Of a stretch of DNA of 45,703 nucleotides, positions 1-9,057 are shown piece after piece. A program made the translations under genes and the position numbers. The notes beneath the pieces are model-generated. The model was not told where the DNA came from and did no database searches. It saw only the letters and a program-made list of their open reading frames with translations. Every line of letters starts with the position of its first letter. Position 1 is the stretch's first letter. This DNA is from Desulfobacterales bacterium (GTDB taxonomy: Bacteria; Desulfobacterota; Desulfobacteria; Desulfobacterales; JANQIE01): positions 1 through 45,703 of the forward strand of contig JANQIE010000233.1 in assembly GCA_028282295.1 (NCBI GenBank), written 5' to 3'.

Positions 1-125
1 TCTCACGAATTTGAAATAATGGCGTAGCCATTCATGTTCTTGCGACGTAGCCTTGCTACGCCTGCGGTTTCAAATTCGCTGCGGCCTTGGCCTGAACCAA
101 GATCTACTATTTCCGGATGGACACT
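1..125. repeat. Dispersed hairpin repeat, copy R1 (left end outside window)
   Basis: This is the right part of a repeat that recurs at 16792-16930, 39642-39785 and about 41559-41681. The inner stem arms CGAATTTGAAA (6-16) and TTTCAAATTCG (68-78) pair perfectly. The loop carries the conserved nested hairpin CGTAGC...GCTACG. It ends in the family terminus TTTCCGGATGGACACT at 110-125. Unlike the other copies, R1 has about 22 extra bases between the left arm and the loop, which themselves contain a small hairpin (AATGG...CCATT). The outer left arm lies beyond the window edge. Confidence 0.85.
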
Positions 126-200
126 CGCTAAGGAAGTTAAAATCGCGCGGTTCGAGCGCCAATGGGACAACAGGTGCTGTGGCCGATCGACAGTTCGTTT

Positions 201-449
201 TTAATTGATCAAGGCGATACCTTTTTCGGTAAGCCGCAGGTTCGGCATGGGATGCTTTACCTGCTCCACGATCCCCCGTTTGACAAGGTCATTGATGGCT
301 TGTTTGCAAAGCTTCTTTTCGTGCTTATCCAACCGATCGATATACTGATATTCCAACCACAGGGGCGGAAGGGTATAGTCTTGTGTCTGGTTGACGGTGC
401 GGAATTTTTCGAGAATATCACGTTTTATCGACTTTTTGTCTTTGTTCAT
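201..449 (-). CDS. Small winged-helix-like hypothetical protein
   Basis: This 82-residue protein is highly charged and has no signal peptide or membrane segment. The C-terminal half (helical KLCKQAINDLVKRGIVEQ, then a turn and LRLTEKGIALI) has the feel of a winged-helix domain such as those in MarR- or PadR-type proteins. That is a pattern judgement, not a family assignment. The start is supported by GAGGGA about six bases before the ATG. The gene stands alone: the repeat R1 lies downstream and a 359-base gap separates it from the ammonium transporter. Its function is unknown; a DNA-binding role is possible. Confidence 0.6.
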   Translation of the reverse strand: MNKDKKSIKRDILEKFRTVNQTQDYTLPPLWLEYQYIDRLDKHEKKLCKQAINDLVKRGIVEQVKHPMPNLRLTEKGIALIN

Positions 450-808
450 ATAAATCCCTCATCTATTTGAAAAGCACATGCTGTTTGACAAGCACTCGCT
501 GTGCTTCGATTGCACGTTTCGTTCGGCTAGGGCGGTTTCTTGTTAGATGCTCAAACATGACCGGCAGTCCGGCCTGTGCGATCGCCTTTTTATTGCTATT
601 CAAATGTCTTGGGCTAATGATAAGCATTTCGTCAACGCTTTCAATTTAGCGTTTTATGAAATTTTGCAGGTGTTGCAGGTATGAATTGAATAGCCTCTAT
701 ATCGATTCGGCCCGCTTTTCGCAAGGGGTAAAATGCACAAAATGGGACTTACGGTAAGGTAAGTCCCATTTTGTGCTAAAACGCGTAAAATTGAAGGATG
801 TTTGAAGG
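450..808. other. Gene-free interval between the small protein and amt
   Basis: No convincing reading frame is seen on either strand. The interval contains the amt terminator hairpin at 735-776. The part nearest 450 should hold the promoter of the small minus-strand gene, but no clear -35/-10 pair stands out. Confidence 0.6.
735..776 (-). terminator. Hairpin terminator downstream of the ammonium transporter
   Basis: A perfect 18-bp inverted repeat: arm 735-752 (starting GCACAAAATGGGAC) pairs with 759-776 around a 6-base loop. It lies about 33 bases past the stop of the amt gene on the minus strand. There is only a short U-tract, so it may also protect the mRNA end. Confidence 0.7.
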
Positions 809-2215
809 TTAGCCGGCTTCGTGCAGTGTCGTCGCGCGGCCGATGGCTGCTCGGTGTTGTGGGCCGCCACCAGTGGGGGAGGCGGGGATGATCGAAGATG
901 AGGTCACATTGAAATCCGGGTAAGCTGAGCCACCATGTTCGACATAATCGAGCCCTTCCAGTTCCTCTTCCGCCGATACCCGCAGGCCGACCGTCTTGGC
1001 AATCAGTTTGAACATTAAATAGGCAACGGGAAATACCCAGATGAAACAGGCGCCGATACCCAAAACCTGGACACCGATGATTTTCAGCGAGGTCCCGCCG
1101 GCATTGAAAATACCCGCTGCCAATGTACCCCAGGCGCCGCACACCCCGTGTACGGAAATGGCTCCCACCGGGTCGTCGATTTTCAACTTGTCAAAAAAGA
1201 GTACTGCGTAGACTACAATGACACCGGCGGCGGCACCGATCAGTACGGCGCTGAGCGGCGAAACCGTGGCGCAGGGGCTCGTGATGGCAACCAAGCCGGC
1301 CAGAGCGCCATTAAGACTCATGCTGATTTCCGATTTGCCGAACCGCAGCCACGAGGCCGCCATGGCCAAAACGGCGCCGGCCGCCGCGGCCAGGTTGGTA
1401 TTGACGAAAATCAAGGCAATATCTTTATTGGCCGCTGTAGTGGAGCCCGGATTAAAGCCGAACCATCCCAGCCACAAGATAAATACCCCCAATGCCGCCA
1501 ATGGAATGTTATGACCCAGGATCGGCCGCACACTGCCGTCCTGGTTGTATTTGCCAAGACGCGGGCCCAAAACCATGGTGCCGGCCAATGCCGCCCAACC
1601 GCCCACTGAATGAACCACGGTTGAGCCGGCAAAATCGATGAATCCCAAACCTTCCAACCAGCCTCCGCCCTTGTAAAGGCTGCCCCAGGCCCAGCTTCCG
1701 AAAATGGGGTAAATTATCGCGCTGATACCGACACTATACATCAGATAACCGACAAATTTAGTGCGTTCGGCCATGGCGCCCGAAACAATTGTGGCCGCGG
1801 TGGCAGCAAAGACGACCTGGAACATCCAAAACGCCAGTACCCAAGGGTCCTGACCAATGGAAAAGTCACTTAAAAAGAAGCCCGACGTTCCAAATAGCCC
1901 GGTTTTTGATACGCCGAACATCAAGCCAAAGCCTACGGCCCAGAACGCCAGGGTACCCATGGAAAAATCCATCAGGTTTTTCATCATAATATTGATCGTA
2001 TTTTTAGCACGTGTGAAACCCGCTTCCACCATGGCGAAACCTGCTTGCATGAAAAACACAAGGGCCGCCGCGATAAGGGTCCAAATATAGTCGGCGTGTG
2101 CTTGAACCAGATCGATTGCGGTCTTATTGGCTTCAGCGGTTGGCGGGGGTTCACCAGCCAGGGCCGTGTGGGCGAATAGTATTGTTGTTGCAAGGGCGCT
2201 TAACACTGTTTTCAT
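809..2215 (-). CDS. amt: Ammonium transporter (Amt/Rh family)
   Basis: This is a trimeric inner-membrane channel that conducts ammonium/ammonia. The ATG at 2215 is chosen because GGAGGAGAAAACC lies directly upstream; an in-frame ATG at 2233 would sit before this ribosome site. The N-terminus (MKTVLSALATTILFAHTALA) looks like a cleavable signal peptide, as in AmtB. About eleven hydrophobic segments follow. The twin pore histidines are present in VVHSVGGW and ISVHGVCGAW, and the family signature around MVEAGFTRAKN is intact. The cytoplasmic tail has the usual GLD.VEHGG.AYPDF region, then about 30 extra residues rich in Ser, Pro and Gly. No glnK/glnB P-II gene adjoins it, which is unusual for amt. 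Confidence 0.95.
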   Translation of the reverse strand: MKTVLSALATTILFAHTALAGEPPPTAEANKTAIDLVQAHADYIWTLIAAALVFFMQAGFAMVEAGFTRAKNTINIMMKNLMDFSMGTLAFWAVGFGLMFGVSKTGLFGTSGFFLSDFSIGQDPWVLAFWMFQVVFAATAATIVSGAMAERTKFVGYLMYSVGISAIIYPIFGSWAWGSLYKGGGWLEGLGFIDFAGSTVVHSVGGWAALAGTMVLGPRLGKYNQDGSVRPILGHNIPLAALGVFILWLGWFGFNPGSTTAANKDIALIFVNTNLAAAAGAVLAMAASWLRFGKSEISMSLNGALAGLVAITSPCATVSPLSAVLIGAAAGVIVVYAVLFFDKLKIDDPVGAISVHGVCGAWGTLAAGIFNAGGTSLKIIGVQVLGIGACFIWVFPVAYLMFKLIAKTVGLRVSAEEELEGLDYVEHGGSAYPDFNVTSSSIIPASPTGGGPQHRAAIGRATTLHEAG

Positions 2216-2275
2216 GGTTTTCTCCTCCAGCATAAAATTTGGATGGCCGGGTTTTCCGGTTTGGCATATTTACTT

Positions 2276-2291
2276 TACAAACGCCATGCCA
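2276..2291 (-). promoter_or_regulatory. Possible sigma-54 promoter upstream of amt
   Basis: Read on the minus strand, the site is TGGCATGGCGTTTGTA. It resembles the sigma-54 consensus TGGCAC-N5-TTGCA, with the -12 GC changed to GT. It lies about 60 bases before the amt start. Ammonium transporters are often nitrogen-regulated through sigma-54, but the imperfect -12 element makes this tentative. Confidence 0.3.
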
Positions 2292-2574
2292 CGCGCCGTA
2301 AACGATAAATGGTTCTGAAAATATTAGGAATATTTGACGAGAAGTGCTGGGAAGGGAAGGCTTGGAGTTGACAAAAATGTATAATATTGAAAGAAAAAAT
2401 ACAAAAATGAATTATTTAATCTATTCTTTGCTGCTATGGATATATCATGCTGATAAAATCATCATATCAAATTATTTGCCTTTACTGATGACAATGCAGA
2501 GTAATTACAATTTTGTACTTTTGTTCGAAATTTTGATCGAAAGCAAAGCGCCTGAAGGCCGCCGCAAACTAAAA

Positions 2575-2603
2575 AACCGGAACCGACAGGGTCGGTCCCG
2601 GTT
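2575..2603 (-). terminator. Rho-independent terminator of the superoxide dismutase gene
   Basis: A 13-bp stem is formed by AACCGGAACCGAC (2575-2587) and GTCGGTCCCGGTT (2591-2603), with one mismatched pair and a 3-base loop. On the minus strand it is followed by a run of T (the A-run at 2571-2576). It starts a few bases after the dismutase stop codon. Confidence 0.85.
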
Positions 2604-2609
2604 AACAGG

Positions 2610-3212
2610 TTAAGATATGGCCAGATAATTGTCATTTACCTGGTGCCAGTTGATAATGTTGAAAAAAGCCTCGATATACGCCGGCCGCCGATTCTGGTAT
2701 TTCAAATAGTAGGCGTGTTCCCAGACATCCAGACCAAGCAGCGGGGTCAAGCCCCGGCTAAGCGGGGAATCCTGATTGGGGGTGGTGGTAATGCGCAATT
2801 TGCCGCCATCATGAACCAACCATGTCCAGCCGCTTCCAAAAAGCAGAGTCGCCCGATTGGTAAATTCATCTTTGAACGACTCGTAGCCGCCTAAGTCCGA
2901 ATCGATGGCCCGGGCGATGTCGCCACCCAAGGTAATATCCTTCTTAAGCAACGGCCAGAAAAAGCAATGATTGGCATGCCCGCCGCCATGATTGCGAACG
3001 GCGGTACGAATCCGTTCCGGGACCATATCCAAATTGGCCAATAGCTCCTGAACGGGCCGCTTTTGAAGATCAGGATACTCTTCCAGGGCAAGGTTGAGTT
3101 TGTCGACATAGGTTTGGTGATGCTTGTCATGATGGACAGCCATTGTTTCCGCGTCGATAAACGGCTCCAGCGCATCAACCGCATAAGGCAAAGGGCTGAG
3201 GGTATGCTTCAT
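2610..3212 (-). CDS. sodA: Superoxide dismutase, Fe/Mn family (Mn-type features)
   Basis: This 200-residue cytoplasmic enzyme dismutates superoxide to oxygen and peroxide. The four metal ligands can be placed at H27 (in [12 protein letters not shown]), H82 ([10 protein letters not shown]), D162 and H166 ([11 protein letters not shown]). The second-shell Gln lies in the C-terminal domain (NQDSPL, Q147), and the first half has GGHANH rather than an AAQ-type motif. Both point to the Mn or cambialistic subtype rather than Fe. There is no signal peptide. AAAGGAGG precedes the ATG at good spacing. The gene is monocistronic with its own terminator. In an anaerobe it would serve oxygen tolerance. Confidence 0.93.
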   Translation of the reverse strand: MKHTLSPLPYAVDALEPFIDAETMAVHHDKHHQTYVDKLNLALEEYPDLQKRPVQELLANLDMVPERIRTAVRNHGGGHANHCFFWPLLKKDITLGGDIARAIDSDLGGYESFKDEFTNRATLLFGSGWTWLVHDGGKLRITTTPNQDSPLSRGLTPLLGLDVWEHAYYLKYQNRRPAYIEAFFNIINWHQVNDNYLAIS

Positions 3213-3612
3213 GGAAAGACCTCCTTTATCGTCAAGAATACCGCGTAACGGTTGCTCGTATTGTAACCTATGATCAGAGAGGTTAGCGGGTTTTCGGTTA
3301 GCAGGAATGTCGTTGATTGCCGGTTCAATGCGAACCGGTGTTCGAACGTCGCCGTAAATCGCGACGACTGGTGCTTAAGATAAGCACTTCGGGCTGGGCC
3401 TCAAGCGCGATGCGGGACTAATTGCAATTAACACGATTCATCCGCGCATTGGTGCGCAAATGTACACCGGGTCGCCTGATTTGGCCGCTATTGCACATTG
3501 CCCCGCCGACCTCCCCATCCGAGTTCATAAAGGCGATAGCATCGATCGGTGGATCATTGCCGGGTTTCAGACGTGTTTTCAGAATATTTTGCGGTGGATG
3601 TTGGCGCGAGCC
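3213..3612. other. Gene-free interval between sod and the helicase gene
   Basis: About 400 bases without a convincing gene. The sod promoter should lie near its right-hand 5' end. A small hairpin, GTGCTTA/TAAGCAC, is seen near 3371-3387. The right end contains a solo arm of the stop-codon hairpin family (GCGCGAGCCCTAA, 3604-3616). Confidence 0.5.
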
Positions 3613-5481
3613 CTAATGATCGGAAGTTTCCAATGCCTGCTCGATCTCTTCCATAAAGCGGCTCTTGAGGTTGAACTGTCCTTTGCGCAGATTGGAGCAG
3701 CTCACAAACAAGTACTGTTCCGGACGTGTTATGGCTACGTACATCAGGCGGCGTTCTTCTTGCAGGCCGGAAGGCGACTCCAGGGATTTCCAGTGCGGCA
3801 GGAGTTGTTCTTCGCACGCAACGACAAAAACAACCTGAAACTCGAGGCCCTTGGCCGCATGAATAGTGGATAGTCTCACCCCGCCCTTGTTATCCTCTTC
3901 GTCCTCTTTTTTGTCTTCCTGAACCAGCGCGGTTTCTTCCAGAAATTCCGCCATGGTATCTTTCTGGCCGGCGGCATAGATCAATTGTTCGATGTTTTCT
4001 TCACGCTGAGTGAAATCCATGCTGGCGGCTTTGGCGTATTGTTCCAGATGGTCTTTATACCGGGTGGCCTCCAGCACTTCGACCAGTGCCTCCCGGGGCG
4101 AGAGAGATTTAATTCGATCCAGTATCGCGATAACCTCGGTTATGGCCTTGTAGAGCTTCGGAGTAAGTAATTTTTCCCTCAATGCTCTGCGGGCCGCGTC
4201 CTGAAGGCTCATGTCGCTGTGACGCATTTGGTGCAGTTTGCGAATTGTACCCGGACCGATTCCCCGTTTGGGTGTATTGGCAACCCGTTCAAACGCAACA
4301 TCGTCTTTGGGAAACACTGCGGCGTTTAAATAGGATAGAAGATCCAGGATCTCCTTGCGATCGAAAAAACCTTTGCCGCCCAACATGGCGTAAGGGACCT
4401 GAAATGCGCGAAAGGCTTGCTCAAAAGCCAATGAACAGAATTTGGTGCGGTATAACACCGCCATTTCATGCCATTTGATACCTTTGTTTTTTAATTGAAT
4501 GATTTTACGGACAACCCATTCGGCTTCTTCCGAATCGACGTAAAATTCATTGAGTTTAATTTGGCCGCCTTTTTTTTGAGAAAAGCATTCCTTCTCCATT
4601 TTGTCGGGATTGTTTTCAATCAAATCGTTGGCGAGCCTTACAATTTCATCCGTACTGCGAAAATTCTGCTCAAGTCGAAAAATGCGGGCCCCGGCGTAGC
4701 TGCGTGGAAAGGCCAGAAAATGCTCGATATTACTACCTCGAAATGAATAGATTGCCTGCCAGTCGTCGCCCACACAAAACAAGTTCCCGTCGTTAATCAG
4801 TAAGCGGGTCAGTTCTTCCTGCAGGTTGTTGGTATCCTGGTATTCGTCCACCAGAATGAATTGGAATAACTCCTGATACTGCCTGCGAATCTGCGGGTTG
4901 TCGCGTAACAGATCGCGTACCAGAAGTAATATGTTGTCAAAATCGACGGCGTTTTTGTTCTTTAACTCTTTTTCGTACAGACCATGTGCTTCCGCCAGGG
5001 GAACTTGGTTGACATAGGGTTTGGCATCAAAATAGGCTGCCGGATCAGCGAAATTCTTCGCGTTCGATATTTGGGCTAACACCGCGCCGGCATGTTTTTT
5101 TTCGATATTTAGTTTGGTGACCAAAATCTCCTGGATGATTTTCTGTTGCTGATAACTTGTATAGACTTGCACCGGTTGCTGGTAACCCAACAATTCGCAG
5201 TGGGCTTTGAGGATTTTGAAGCAGGCGGAATGATATGTACGCACCCAGGGAAAGCGAAACAATGGCAAACCGGTGGCCTCAACCAGCCGGTCTTTCATTT
5301 CCTGGGCGGCTTTGTTGGTAAAGGTGATAGCCAGCAGGCGTTCCGGGGCATACCCTTTTTTAGTCAGATGGATAATTTTGGCCGTGAGGGTCCTGGTTTT
5401 TCCCGAGCCTGCCCCGGCGACAACCAGAGCCGGGGTGCCTAAATAATCGACGGCTTTTTGTTGTTGTGGTGTTAGCTGCAT
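3613..5481 (-). CDS. UvrD/Rep/PcrA-family ATP-dependent DNA helicase
   Basis: A superfamily 1A 3'-5' helicase of 622 residues, a little shorter than Rep or PcrA. The start at 5481 is chosen for MQLTPQQQKAVDYL, the typical N-terminus, with GGAGAGG upstream; an in-frame ATG at 5529 is less likely. Visible motifs in order are Walker A (GAGSGKTRTL), Ia (AITFTNKAAQEM), II (ILVDEYQDTN), III (LFCVGDDWQAIYSFRG), IV (LEQNFRST), V (LSTIHAAKGLEFQVVFV) and VI (EERRLMYVAITRPE). The family role is DNA repair or replication restart; which of the three paralogs it is cannot be decided here. The stop TAG lies inside a TTAGGGCTCGCG sequence shared with other gene ends in the window. Confidence 0.93.
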   Translation of the reverse strand: MQLTPQQQKAVDYLGTPALVVAGAGSGKTRTLTAKIIHLTKKGYAPERLLAITFTNKAAQEMKDRLVEATGLPLFRFPWVRTYHSACFKILKAHCELLGYQQPVQVYTSYQQQKIIQEILVTKLNIEKKHAGAVLAQISNAKNFADPAAYFDAKPYVNQVPLAEAHGLYEKELKNKNAVDFDNILLLVRDLLRDNPQIRRQYQELFQFILVDEYQDTNNLQEELTRLLINDGNLFCVGDDWQAIYSFRGSNIEHFLAFPRSYAGARIFRLEQNFRSTDEIVRLANDLIENNPDKMEKECFSQKKGGQIKLNEFYVDSEEAEWVVRKIIQLKNKGIKWHEMAVLYRTKFCSLAFEQAFRAFQVPYAMLGGKGFFDRKEILDLLSYLNAAVFPKDDVAFERVANTPKRGIGPGTIRKLHQMRHSDMSLQDAARRALREKLLTPKLYKAITEVIAILDRIKSLSPREALVEVLEATRYKDHLEQYAKAASMDFTQREENIEQLIYAAGQKDTMAEFLEETALVQEDKKEDEEDNKGGVRLSTIHAAKGLEFQVVFVVACEEQLLPHWKSLESPSGLQEERRLMYVAITRPEQYLFVSCSNLRKGQFNLKSRFMEEIEQALETSDH

Positions 5482-5712
5482 GCAAAACCTCTCCAAGGTC
5501 GGATGGACACGAGCCTGGATCATTAGCACAGCCCATGACGTCAGACAAGCAGGGAAACGCCTGGTTTAAAAAAAAGATTGGCGAGTGATGTGTCCACTCA
5601 ATGTCCGGTGTGAATAAATTATGGCATCGAGTTTGGTTTCACCGCTTCAGGTAAGCATGCAACCGGGCAATAGCGCTTGGTGTATATCAAGCACAAGGGG
5701 GGGCAACGCCTC

Positions 5713-6252
5713 TTAGTCCGGATTTATGTCATATTTGTGACATACTTTGCTGATGGTTTGCGCGTGCCATTTACCCTTACCCGAAAAAGTCGGAACATTC
5801 AGATCTTCGAGATGCGCCGCGATTTTACCGAAACTGTCTCCGTCGTTGCGCATGTTGCGAATAATGTTCAAGACCTCGTCACGATCCATGGATACTGCCG
5901 GTTCCGTTGCCTCTGAGATTTTATCAAGGGCGGGAACAATGTCGTCACGGGCGATTGCAGCGGCAATGCGTTCAAGGGCCTCGGCTTTGCGTTCTTCCGC
6001 GGCGGCGCGGCGCTCCTGGACTTCAATTAAACTTTTTTGACCTTCGGCGAGCGATGCGATGCAGGTGTGCAGTGCCGGCAGGGTTTCTTCCAGTAACTGC
6101 TCAACCTGGCCCTGAGTGTTCGATCTGCGTCGGTTGTCTTTGTTGGATCGGCGTTCAACGCCACGGTAGGTTTGCTGGGAAGGATATTGACGCCGGCGAT
6201 CATAACGTCTTTCCTTCGCAGCGTTGCGAAGGTTTTGCAGAAAATCGTTCAT
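5713..6252 (-). CDS. Hypothetical protein with coiled coil and recombinase-like C-terminus
   Basis: This 179-residue protein starts at MNDFLQNLRN, chosen because AGGAGGAAAA directly precedes the ATG at 6252; a further upstream in-frame ATG lacks this site. Residues about 15-50 are very rich in Arg, Gln and Asn (RRYDRRRQYPSQQ). The middle (about 55-110) is a likely coiled coil with alternating Glu, Ala and Arg. The C-terminal 40 residues (KIAAHLEDLNVPTFSGKG.W then TISKV) resemble the helical linker of large serine recombinases, where a phrase like LN..G.PT..GK.W occurs. No catalytic recombinase domain is present. A nucleic-acid-binding protein is a reasonable inference. It stands alone between the helicase gene and comEC. 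Confidence 0.75.
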   Translation of the reverse strand: MNDFLQNLRNAAKERRYDRRRQYPSQQTYRGVERRSNKDNRRRSNTQGQVEQLLEETLPALHTCIASLAEGQKSLIEVQERRAAAEERKAEALERIAAAIARDDIVPALDKISEATEPAVSMDRDEVLNIIRNMRNDGDSFGKIAAHLEDLNVPTFSGKGKWHAQTISKVCHKYDINPD

Positions 6253-6476
6253 TTTTCCTCCTGATAATTTTACGGCAGCCCGGCGATCCGATTGTTCCAG
6301 GACCCGTGGCTTTCCGTCCCCCGATTGCTCGGGGTTTGGCATTTACATAAAATCATAAAAATTAATCATATGTGATTTGGATAGTGGTGTCAAAATAAAA
6401 TAAAAGTATTTGTCTGCCGGCACTTGCTAACCGGTCTGGGCTTGTGAAAAAGGTGATATTATTTTTTCGACAGCCC

Positions 6477-8996
6477 TTAATTTATGGCACCGGTCAATGT
6501 CGGTGTAATGCTCAATCGCCGGCCGTCAGTGGTAAAATGGATGGCGCCCTGCCGCCGGGTTTGCAGGATTTGGCAGCCGACAGCGTCGTAGCGTTCGAGG
6601 ACAGTCGGGTGAGGGATGCTGTTTGGGTAGCGCCAACCCGAGGATATCACCACATGCTTGGGGTTCGTGGCCCGAATAAATGCCATTGTGCTGGATGTAC
6701 GGCTGCCATGATGGGGCGCCCACAATACCGTGCAGTTTAGTTTCTCCTTTTGTTGGCGAACCAGACGCCGTTCCGTGCCAGCCATGATGTCGCCTGGAAT
6801 TAAAAAAGACGTTTCGCCGTATTGCACTCGGATGACAAGTGAATTGTTGTTAAAATGACGCGATGTGTTTTCGGGGTGTTGCTTTAATCTATCGGACGGT
6901 GGACTCAGGATATTAAATTTTACCCCATTGATAACCTTGCTTTCGCTGGTTTGTGAACAAATACGTGTCAGGATTTGTTTGGCGGCGATGATTTCCAATA
7001 ATCGTTGGTAGCCATGCGTGTCGGCGTGATCGTCGTTTTTCCAGAGGTTTTTGACGTTAAAACATTGCGCAATGTAAAGCAGCCCGTTGAGATGATCGCT
7101 TTCAGGATGTGTGAGAATCAGGGTGTCGATGGTCGTTATCTTTTTGCGCCATAAATAAGGGGCGATGATTCGCCGGCCCACATCGAAAAGGGTGTTGTCT
7201 GCGAATCCGCCGCCATCGATCAAGACCGTGTAGCCTCGGGGTAACTCCAAAAGCGTGGCGCTGCCTTGGCCGACGTCCAGCGCGGTTACCTGTAGATCGT
7301 TACGGCCGTAACGCTGGTACACCCAATAGGCCGTGTCACAGCCCAAGACCGTTACAGCCAGGCCCAAAAGTATGAGTGCCCGTCGCCGTGCGGCAAGATA
7401 TGGCCTGGTGCTCGCGCTGGATCGCGCCGTAGGATGGCTTTGAATCGATTTATGAAGGTGAAACAGTTTTAAAAGGGTGCCCCCAATCACATAGCCGCAG
7501 GTAATTTCCAGGATATTCGGCGTGATGGTCCTGCAGGCTGCAAAGGGCAAATCCGCACAGAACATAACAACATCCATGGCAACCGCGAGCCCCTGCATAG
7601 CAAGCGACAGCACAACGGTGGCACCGGGTAGATGCATAAGATACAACAACGTGGCCGCGAGCCCCAACGGCAAGGCGAACCAGCCGACCAATGGAATCAA
7701 CAGGAAATTGGCCAGCGGGCCGATGATGGAAAATTGGTTGAAATAATACATCCCCAACGGCAAGGTGCCGAGAATGGCAAATACCGATACGCCGAAAAAA
7801 ATGCCGAGTTTGTGTGATATGTTTAAATACCAAGGCTTTTGTTGGAAGGTGTGCGGTGGGTAGGCCGGGCGGATCACATGACTCCAACCGAATAAAATGG
7901 CCGTCACGGCGGCAAACGACAATTGAAATGAAACCGTCCAAAGAGCCGGCGGGTAGATGCCCAGGATAAGCAGGGCGGCCAACGCCAGGGTGTTTAGTGG
8001 ATCATGTTCGGCGTCAAACACGTAAGCCGCCAGAAAAACAGCGGCCATAATCAGGGCGCGTTGGGTTGCCGGTGACAGGCCGGCCAGCAGGGCATAGGCA
8101 ATTGCCGGCAGCAGGGCGAGCACGGCCGCGCCTTTTTTTACCCAGGCGTTCCAAAGTAGCGGTTTAAAATAGCCCAGCAGGCAGAAGCCGATAAAATAGG
8201 TCCCGGCAACCACCAAACCGATATGCAGGCCGGAAATCGCGAGCAGATGACTGGCCCCGGCGCGGGCAAAGGCGTCGCGCGTGGCAGGGGTAATCTGCTG
8301 GCGCAGCCCCACGATAAGGGCCTGCATTACGGCGCCGACCTGCGGATTTGTTGCGGTTTGAGTGATCCAGCCGCCGATTGCCGTGCGAAGTTGCGCCAGT
8401 TGTGCTTGTTTGGATTTCTGGTTGTGGTTGAGAATGATGAGTTCCCGGGCTGAGCCTGAGGTGGCCGCCTCGATTCCTTTCAGACGCATGTAGCGAATAT
8501 AGTCGAAGCCCCCCGGATTGTTGAAATTGCGTAGCGGACGAATCTTGCCGGGGAATCTTATGACATCGCCCCAGGCGAGCGGCATGGGCGGGCCGTAGAT
8601 CGACACGCGTAAATTTCCCTGTACCTTGTTGGATTCGGTATCGCGTTCAATTTGCGTCGCCGCCAGCTTGAAAACCGTTCGGCGTCGATCCACTTGGGGC
8701 TGTGAAACAACCTCTCCCTGAATCATCCATTTGCTTGCATTGCTGAATCGAAGGACGTGATTGGCCGGCAAATCCGGGTGGCTCCAGGCCTGCATGATGC
8801 TGAACCCGCAAAGCAGCCATAGCCCAAGCCAGGTAAAAGGAACGGCTCGCTTCCAGCTAAAATAGGCGCTTGCCAGCCAAACCAGCACGCCGCCCGCCAA
8901 TCCAAACAACAAGGTATATTGGGCGGTTAGAAAATGGCTGGCGATTGATCCGCTCAAAAAGGCGATCGATATGGGAATAACCGGGCGTTTAAACAC
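6477..8996 (-). CDS. comEC: DNA internalization-related competence protein ComEC/Rec2
   Basis: A polytopic membrane protein that moves single-stranded DNA across the inner membrane during transformation. In order it shows an N-terminal membrane region with a soluble OB-like part, the competence domain (ATRDAFARAGASHLLAISGLHIGL is the family core) with many hydrophobic helices, and a C-terminal metallo-beta-lactamase-like domain (LDVGQGSATLLE, LTHPESDHLNG, WAPHHGSR). The start is uncertain. The frame stays open to an ATG at 9143, which would overlap murA. The GTG at 8996 (FKRPVIPISIAFLSG) is used here because it begins just before the first helix, but it lacks a clear ribosome site. It sits directly downstream of murA on the same strand. 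Confidence 0.88.
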   Translation of the reverse strand: MFKRPVIPISIAFLSGSIASHFLTAQYTLLFGLAGGVLVWLASAYFSWKRAVPFTWLGLWLLCGFSIMQAWSHPDLPANHVLRFSNASKWMIQGEVVSQPQVDRRRTVFKLAATQIERDTESNKVQGNLRVSIYGPPMPLAWGDVIRFPGKIRPLRNFNNPGGFDYIRYMRLKGIEAATSGSARELIILNHNQKSKQAQLAQLRTAIGGWITQTATNPQVGAVMQALIVGLRQQITPATRDAFARAGASHLLAISGLHIGLVVAGTYFIGFCLLGYFKPLLWNAWVKKGAAVLALLPAIAYALLAGLSPATQRALIMAAVFLAAYVFDAEHDPLNTLALAALLILGIYPPALWTVSFQLSFAAVTAILFGWSHVIRPAYPPHTFQQKPWYLNISHKLGIFFGVSVFAILGTLPLGMYYFNQFSIIGPLANFLLIPLVGWFALPLGLAATLLYLMHLPGATVVLSLAMQGLAVAMDVVMFCADLPFAACRTITPNILEITCGYVIGGTLLKLFHLHKSIQSHPTARSSASTRPYLAARRRALILLGLAVTVLGCDTAYWVYQRYGRNDLQVTALDVGQGSATLLELPRGYTVLIDGGGFADNTLFDVGRRIIAPYLWRKKITTIDTLILTHPESDHLNGLLYIAQCFNVKNLWKNDDHADTHGYQRLLEIIAAKQILTRICSQTSESKVINGVKFNILSPPSDRLKQHPENTSRHFNNNSLVIRVQYGETSFLIPGDIMAGTERRLVRQQKEKLNCTVLWAPHHGSRTSSTMAFIRATNPKHVVISSGWRYPNSIPHPTVLERYDAVGCQILQTRRQGAIHFTTDGRRLSITPTLTGAIN

Positions 8997-9057
8997 GTTA
9001 AGCGGTAATTGTAATGATGTGGTTGGGCAATAGTGGTTAAGCTGCTGTATTTGGTTG

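Noticed and set aside
2344-2613. 89-codon plus-strand frame between amt and sod
   Set aside because: It reads through AT-rich upstream sequence and the sod terminator, and lacks a ribosome site.
5485-5520. GGTCGGATGGACACG near the helicase start as another copy of the repeat end
   Set aside because: Only the short core GGATGGACAC matches and no arms are present, so it is probably chance.
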